Assembly (NCBI GenBank): GCA_025769875.1 | Contig: JAGFNK010000536.1 | Location: 1 to 35,591, forward strand | DNA: 35,591 nt | Direction: 5' to 3' | DNA from: Russula earlei | Lineage: Eukaryota; Basidiomycota; Agaricomycetes; Russulales; Russulaceae | Shown here: in pieces, positions 29,939 to 35,591 of the stretch | Layout of the letters: each line of letters opens with the position of its first letter | How positions within the stretch are numbered: position 1 is the stretch's first letter | Translations under genes and position numbers: made by a program | The notes under the pieces: generated by a model | Database searches by the model: none | Seen by the model: only the letters and a program-made list of their open reading frames with translations | Told to the model about the DNA's origin: nothing

Positions 29939-31031
29939 GTATAAGAGCTGAGTGAAAGACAAGACAAAAGAAAAAGGGAATCGCGGAATTATGTTGTGCC
30001 TGCTCGACTCTCCGCCCGTCGGGAATATGCTTATTGAAATGCAGGGGCCTCCTTTTTAGGAAATAGGTATGATCTGCACGCATGGAGGGAGAGGGAAGAT
30101 GCAAGCGAGCGACTGTGGGAGAGAGAGAGGAGAGTGAGTCCAGGGAAGATCAGAGTGCCAGCATGAGGAGGTACGTACGTTCTTGCGGGGTCAACCAATA
30201 TACCCCCCCCATTCACATGTGCAACGCAACACATATGCACATATACGTAAAACACATATCGATATCAGCAATGAGACGTAAGTTTACAACATCCTGCTCA
30301 TTAAGGTATGAAATGGCAAGCAAATAAATAAATAACACGGGGTTGTGAGGCCGCAATTATATGGACCCAGGAGAAGGGGAGAACTGGGAAACATGAGACA
30401 TCCACTTAGCCACAGCGACGACCACTACATACCACCCCAGCAGACTACCGTCCTCAGAAGCCTGAGCACATTACGTCGCTATTTAGCCAGTGACCGCCTC
30501 TGAAACACAATGTACGCGCTGTGAGATACAAATTCGGATTCCAAACAAAATATGAACGATCACTGACTCATGGTGGAACAAAGGGGAGACCTGATTCGTG
30601 AGCGCAAGGTTAAGTATCTGTCCACTACACGGCCTGTGCAAACCGGAGAACGACGGGCCGTAAGTGCCCTATCACCATGCGGCGATAATTGCCCTATCAC
30701 ATGCGGCGATAATTGCCCCGATGACGGAGATATGCGCTTTCATGCAAAATTCTCCTGGCAAAATGCTGGATCTGGCGTGCTCACGTATGTAAAGTGTTTT
30801 GTGAATCTGGTCAGGAATGCTTGTCGTTCGGCCAGCCCTGAGGCAGATCGATGATCCCAGTGATGTCGTACGCTTTTGCCGGCCATAGTGCCGAGTGCAC
30901 GGAGTTCATATCAATGGCATGTATTAAGTTTGAAGCGTCATATCGTAGTAAATCTACGAGGACTGTATCAAACCATGGAACATATTGACATTGTCATGAA
31001 CAACCTGCTATGGTACATGCTATATCATATA
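29939..31031. repeat. Intergenic part of a ~1.6-kb tandem duplication, with dispersed repeat copy
   Basis: The repeat copy at 30551-30760 (TTAAGTATCTGTCC, ACTACACGGCC, GGGCCGTAAGTGCCC) includes a local tandem duplication of a CATGCGGCGATAATTGCCC unit, and its far end continues to about 31015. It lies about 1.59 kb from the corresponding copy at 29017, the same spacing as the two coiled-coil genes (29438 and 31032). Gene and repeat were therefore probably duplicated together. No additional gene was recognised. Confidence 0.6.
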
Positions 31032-31718
31032 TCAATCCTGTGAAGTCCTGGAGTCAGAGCAGCGATGAGTCATAGCAATAGGTGGGAGTGGAGGGGGGAC
31101 ATACGGTACATCCTGCTCAGATTCGCAGTCAATGGCAATGACATCCCGCTCTGCATGACATAGTGGGGTTGAGGAGTCTTGATGAGCGATGGTCGCGAGG
31201 CGCAGGCGTTTATGCTGTCCGGATGAGCATGATGGGGAGGCGGGAGTGCAGCCCACAGTCTTGCGTGGCTGATCGACGGCACGATCCACAAGGGCGCGCT
31301 GTAGTTCGTTGCGCGCGTCGAGGCTCTCCTTCAGCTTCGTTCGCGCATTTCCGAGTTCCTGACGCAGCGCCGCGAGCTCTTTGAGGAAGTCGTCCCGCTC
31401 CTGTTCGAGATGATCAATCCTTCCCTGGAAAGGACGAGAAGCGGCGCGGTCACGGGCTTGATATGCAGAGTCCAGCGACTTTTCTTCTTCAGACTTTTCT
31501 TCGTCATCCATTGTAGCTGCGAGGTGATGCTCCTGCCACCTCCGGCAAGGAATGCAGTGGGACGGATGTGTGATGACGCGCAGCCTTTCGTTGTATCTCC
31601 AAGTCCAAGTCAAAGGCTTATGATGATAAGTCTTTTGGCCGCTTCTGCCAAACGGGGACCATGACGCGGACATAAAACCACCGCGTCTGTGAACAAGAAT
31701 TTCTTTGGCTTCGGACAT
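31032..31718 (-). CDS. Coiled-coil CxxC protein (paralog B)
   Basis: From the ATG at 31718, 228 aa. It aligns with paralog A through W-YN-RLRVITH, C-I-P-C plus HH, an acidic EEKSEEEKSL stretch, AYQARDRAASRPFQGRIDHLEQERDDFLKELAALRQEL (coiled coil), a Ser-rich linker with a basic HKRLR motif and AIDCESEQDV near the end. It has a different N-terminus (MSEAKEILVH) without the H3-like start. The open frame continues upstream of this ATG, but without another ATG. Dimerising coiled coil and possible zinc site are inferred; the function is unknown. Confidence 0.6.
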   Translation of the reverse strand: MSEAKEILVHRRGGFMSASWSPFGRSGQKTYHHKPLTWTWRYNERLRVITHPSHCIPCRRWQEHHLAATMDDEEKSEEEKSLDSAYQARDRAASRPFQGRIDHLEQERDDFLKELAALRQELGNARTKLKESLDARNELQRALVDRAVDQPRKTVGCTPASPSCSSGQHKRLRLATIAHQDSSTPLCHAERDVIAIDCESEQDVPYVPPPLPPIAMTHRCSDSRTSQD

Positions 31719-32165
31719 GTCTGAGAAGGGACCTCGAAATGGAGAGCTGCGAGGAGATGTGAACGAAAAACGGTGGGGGCGGGATTTACGTATTGAGCTC
31801 CCGCCCTCATATGTTCCTGCCACGCTTTCTGAGTTATGCACTCGAGCCGAATAGAATTGAGTGAGCCGAGCTACTGATTGGCTCGTGGCTAAGTGGGCTA
31901 GTTAGCCGCTCGAGCCCGCTCGAGCCACGGGCTCAGATCCAAATCAGGCAGGGGCAGTCGTCGCAACGGGGCAGTCTTCCCTGCGTATGATAAGATCTAA
32001 GCAAGATAATCGAAACGAGCTGCCAGATAATAAAATTCGCATTGGTCGATCTGACATAGGCCAAAGTAGGTGTGCGATGACTTCCAGACTAATAAGTCTG
32101 TTGCAATACAGCAAAGCTCTTGCCAGTCAATTGGCTGATTGAGCGGGCGATTAGAATCATGGACT
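31719..32165. other. Intergenic, no gene recognised
   Basis: Contains a local cluster of GCTCGAGCC and GGCTCG inverted phrases (31836-31935) able to fold into short hairpins. Nothing else was supported. Confidence 0.45.
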
Positions 32166-32860
32166 CTAGGAGTTGCCAGCGTACACACCTCTACCTTTGC
32201 CCTTGGCAGCAGCTGCAAGCTCCTTATCCTTATCCTGCTGATTCTTTCTGGCTTTCTGGGCGCTGTTCTTCAAATAGACACGTAGATAGTCATGTACTAC
32301 CCAGTTGTTCTCAAACTTGAGGAGTATTGGAAATTCTGTGGAAGCCTGCCTGACATGATCAATTTTACATTGAACAATTGACAAAATATCGCACCAGTTC
32401 ACAGAGAAGCATAAGTTTGTCCTTGATTTGAAGGGAATATGGAACTGATGTGTCCAAATATGTGTCTGCCAGAGAGCATACTCTCTCCTGAAAAGATTTG
32501 AGCATGATAATTGCGCCCTGCACAAGTTGGTTATACTCTAATTTTAGGGTAGAGTCCACTTTCCCATCCGTGCTCTTGCTCAAGGACATTCTTGAGTGCG
32601 TATCCCCCACGTCCGACGCGACCGACCTCTCCTGAGGGCTTAGGTATGAGTGGTGAAGATGGCGTTGTTGGCGTCAGTGGCGATGGAGGTGCGGAGATGG
32701 ACATTCCACTGGCGTGACTATTTTCCGATGTCGGGAACACATGCATCATGGCATGAGGCAGTGGAGGAACCAACTCTGGACTGAATCGGCATCTCATTGT
32801 TCCCGGCGAGAAGTGAGGGAGGAAGCGGCGATGATGGCAGCGAGGACGTATGCAAGGCAT
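32166..32860 (-). CDS. Uncharacterised Agaricomycete protein, three exons
   Basis: Model: exons 32860-32537, 32487-32395 and 32345-32166, both introns 49 nt GT-AG (the first with a TCTTTTCAG acceptor); 198 aa in frame throughout. The N-terminal third is Pro/Ser-rich. The core has GEVGRVGRGGYALKNVL, then ADTYLDTSVPYSLQIKDKL, then FPILLKFENNWVVHDYLRVYLKN and a Lys-rich tail. I recognise this pattern (GRPGRGGY-L ... FEN-W---D-----LK) from a dispersed family of hypothetical proteins in Agaricomycetes, whose role is unknown; they are often found near transposons. The preserved splice phases argue it is a real gene, not a relic. Confidence 0.65.
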
Positions 32861-33255
32861 GGGGAAAGATAGTAATTAATGTGAGAAGTACTGATATTTT
32901 AAATAGCGTCGCCTACCTGGTTTGTTGTTGAAGCTCAGAAATACAACCACTCACGAAGAACAAGGGACAAAACGTAATGCAATAGAAGTGTTGTAGGGCT
33001 GCGATGATCCCTGGTTACTGGTCATTTGTTAGAGAGAATAAGAAAAGAAAATGAGCGTCAAGAGGATAAAGAGGAAACAACGAAGCCCATTAGGGTACAT
33101 GACATGCAGAACTGAGACCCATGAAACAAGATCGCCACGAAAATTGATGTACAAGGCGTCAATTCGTTCAAGAAGGGATAGCGCTGAGGAACGGCTTCAT
33201 ATTTGGCAGTTAAAACCCACCATACGGAGGTGCATTACACCATAGAATCGCCATC
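32861..33255. promoter_or_regulatory. Divergent intergenic region upstream of the Tnp2 gene
   Basis: About 395 bp between two outward-reading genes. No gene was recognised; a short plus-strand frame (33051-33245) has no motif support. No terminal repeat of the Tnp2 element was identified here. Confidence 0.35.
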
Positions 33256-35420
33256 ATGCCTGCCTGCTACTGTGCTTACTTTGGCTGCAACGGCAAACTT
33301 GTCGACAATAAGACCAAAAAGCGTCATGGGGAATTTGATGCCTCACAATCTTATCACAATCTTAATAAGGCATGCCGTCAACTTTGATATTCCTTACGTA
33401 GCATGTCTGATTAAACTTGTGACAGCCCAATGCGAACACAGATCATCGCATATGCGTCCAGAATGACCCGTTTGAACAATCCAAAACAATTTCTGGATCA
33501 TCGCCACACATTGACGAGTCGGGGACCACACGCAATGTGGGATCACGCCAGGGGCATGCGAGATGCCGTCAAATTAGCACCCCAGGACGAATATCACTTA
33601 TGACTTCTGACCCCAAAACACTGAATTCCTTGGTTGAGCTGGAGAAGAGGGCCATTTCTCAAAGCCAGGCCACGCTGTCATTGAAAAGTCAAGCCCTGGC
33701 ATCACCACCTACCAGAGCATTGCTTAACGTGATCAAAACGCACCGAACAAACATGGAGACAACGTTGGCGGCCATCAATACGCTCTGGTTTCCAGTCGGT
33801 TCACTAGGAATGACCATGAAGGAAGGCCTGAAGATGTACTTACAGAAGAACATTGAGGACGTGAACGACTTGAAAGGAGTACTCCTTGCTGACACAGGCA
33901 AGTTGGTCTCAACACGGAGGATAATTGGTGCAGAACCGCCGAGTGAGGATCTCAGCTGTGGACATACGCACACACTGACGTTAGCAACAGATGAATTCAT
34001 TCGCAGCTTGGCAGAATGTGACTCACTCCTACTGCGAAGTCTGTTTGAACTGCTTGTCCAGGACACTCTGGACCACTCAACTCGAAAGTTGAGCAACATC
34101 AGACTCAAATCACTTAAGGAGGTCTTCAGAAAGTCAAGGGCCAGCTTGTCAAATACCGACGAGCAGATCCTCCGAACCTTTCCAAGCGACATCAGGGTTG
34201 CTCGGAAATTGCTTGGAGTCCCGAAGACTATCACGTACGCATGCTGCCCAGCATGTAGCTCCACGTATCCTTCACAAGATGAAGATGGAATCGCAGTTTA
34301 TCCATATGATTGCACCAGCGAGCCGTGTCAAGTTCGAGGTAGATTTGACCTCCTCAGAGTGGGGTCAACACCGGATGGGAAGAGCATTGGCGTACCTAAG
34401 CGTCCCTTCGTTATGCAAGACTTCCATGACTTTGTAGCACGCCTGTTGTCCAGACCGGGGGTAGAGGCTGCGCTTAAACGATCTCGAGAGCGCGTGCGCA
34501 CTGGGACTGTCGATGATATCGTCATCGCAGATGGCGTCAGGGCACTCAAAGGGCCAGACGGCATACCTTTCCTCTCTGGTGGACAACATGACGAACTTCG
34601 CCTATTGTGGTGTCTCTCCGTGGATTTCTTCAACCCATATCATAATAAGATCGCTGGGAAGGTCGCGTCTGTGGGTTCCATAGTCCTGTCCTGCCTCCTA
34701 TTGCCACCAGACATGCGGCATAAACACGAAAACCTCTGCCTTGTTGGCATCATCCCTGGGCCTCGCGAGCCTTCAGGCGAGGAAATCGACCAGTTCTTAC
34801 GTCCCCTCGTCGAAGTCATGAAGGAATCCTGGGCACATGGAGAAATATACAAGACGCACGATTATCCTTATGGCCGACTTGTCCGCTCAGCAATCGCCCT
34901 CTCAGTAAATGACCTGCCAATGGCTCGGAAGATCATGGGTATTTCAAACTTCATTGATAGGAATACCGCAAAAGAGGAGGATCCGGACTCATGGAGCGTG
35001 CGCACTATTCAGGAGGTTCAAGACGATGCCCAGAAATGGCGGAATGCAACGTCACAGAAGGAACGGAAGCGGCTATACAGCAAAACTGGCGTGCGTCACT
35101 CAGTCCTGATGGAACTAGAATACTGGGACCCTACCACCATGGTCCCTGTGGACTGCATGCACCTCTTCTTCATCGGCTTATTGCAATACCATGCACGAAC
35201 AGTGCTCGGGATGGACTCGGCAGGAACGTGCAAGCCAAAACTCGCGAAGGCAACGTCAGACTTAGAAGCCACAAGAAAGATGCTACTGCATACCAGGCCC
35301 GAGTCTGTTGATCTGACGACGTTATCGGTTGACGTGCTGAAGGTCCTTTGTGATGAAAGGGGCGTTGGCGTGAAGCAGTCTGGTGAGCCCTGTAAAGAAG
35401 ATCTAATCAAGTGCATTAAG
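33256..35420 (+). CDS. Tnp2-type (CACTA-class) transposase with C-terminal SAP-like motif, 3' end beyond the window
   Basis: Model: exon 1 33256-33369 (38 aa, CYCAYFGCNGKLVDNKTKKRH, a Cys/His N-terminus seen in Agaricomycete Tnp2 proteins), a GC-AG intron of 56 nt, then exon 2 33426-35420. Exon 2 ends at a GTATGA donor, so more exons lie outside. 703 codons are visible. Landmarks: CCPACSSTYP near 311, RPFVMQDFHDFVARLLSRPG near 364, LSVDFFNPYHNKIAGKVASVGSIVLSCL near 435 (acidic D438), VGIIPGPREPS near 478, VPVDCMHLFFIGLLQYH near 612 (D614) and a SAP-like motif at 667-703. The Cys-rich segment normally found between the DLP-ARK motif and the W--R region is missing here (around 34940-34975). The frame is otherwise intact. 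The GC donor of intron 1 is weaker than the one at 27431. Confidence 0.8.
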
Positions 35421-35591
35421 GTATGAGACATACTCGTATCTCACTACATATGCTCATATGGGGGAGTGATTTAGGAATCCCTCTCAAATCGGGTGAGCTC
35501 TTCTGTCTCGGACATCGTTGGCGAAGGCATCGTAAAGGAGATCGCTAAAGGACAGAGGGGTTTGAAGACATTGCAAGGAGTGGGGATTTCT
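35421..35591 (+). other. Probable intron and continuation of the Tnp2 gene, cut by the window edge
   Basis: The stretch starts with the splice donor GTATGAGACA right after the last codon of the visible exon. No acceptor could be chosen with confidence before the window ends. Confidence 0.4.

Noticed and set aside
34939..34961. Possible GT...AG intron in the Tnp2 exon
   Set aside because: Only about 22 nt, too short for splicing in this genome, where other introns are 47-59 nt. The frame is open without it.

Overview
The window looks like a piece of a basidiomycete genome, most likely an Agaricomycete. The grounds are short introns of about 47-59 nt, a FunK1-type protein kinase, a DDE/CENPB-type pogo transposase relic, a Tnp2-type transposase, a copia retroelement and several lineage-typical hypothetical proteins. 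No rRNA, tRNA or CRISPR was found. Genes below are spliced models built by hand from frame continuity, GT-AG (twice GC-AG) sites and residual family motifs.

Layout. 1-5400 is an AT-rich, strongly CpG-poor block of old transposon debris: a minus-strand pogo transposase relic (1423-3560), a SAP-like fragment (311-694), an LTR-like stretch (about 712-1165) and several inverted repeats. 5402-9890 is CpG-rich. A membrane-protein pseudogene (8488-9890) has an apparently complete Mutator-like element (5611-8467) inserted 12 bp upstream of its ATG, with a 9-bp target duplication and terminal inverted repeats. 9891-10859 has no gene. 10860-15654 is a complete Ty1/copia element on the minus strand with matching 248-bp LTRs and a 5-bp target duplication; its pol is broken by one extra base in an A run. 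15720-20159 is bounded by two inverted 538-bp arms built of ~154-bp tandem units (foldback-like). It holds a purine-biased tract, an unrecognised ORF, a solo-LTR-like sequence with five TGACNTCA octamers and a cytochrome P450 relic.

20160-21678 is intergenic with dispersed repeats. 21679-28903 is the gene-rich part: an intact FunK1 kinase (minus), an F-box/LRR-like protein (minus), a SAP-like protein with an SV40-type NLS (plus) and a REB1-like Myb protein (minus). 29438-31718 holds two tandem coiled-coil paralogs (minus), each with a related repeat on its 3' side; one begins with the first residues of the histone H3 tail. 32166-32860 is a small three-exon gene (minus). 33256 to the right edge is a Tnp2-type transposase whose gene continues past the window.

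The genes do not form one pathway. Insertions dominate the left 20 kb, and the right 14 kb is a small island of host-like and lineage-specific genes with some repeats. The most notable items are the MULE inserted at a gene start, the foldback-like structure with captured gene debris, the H3-tail-like N-terminus, and a similar SAP-like motif shared by the Tnp2 transposase and the NLS protein.
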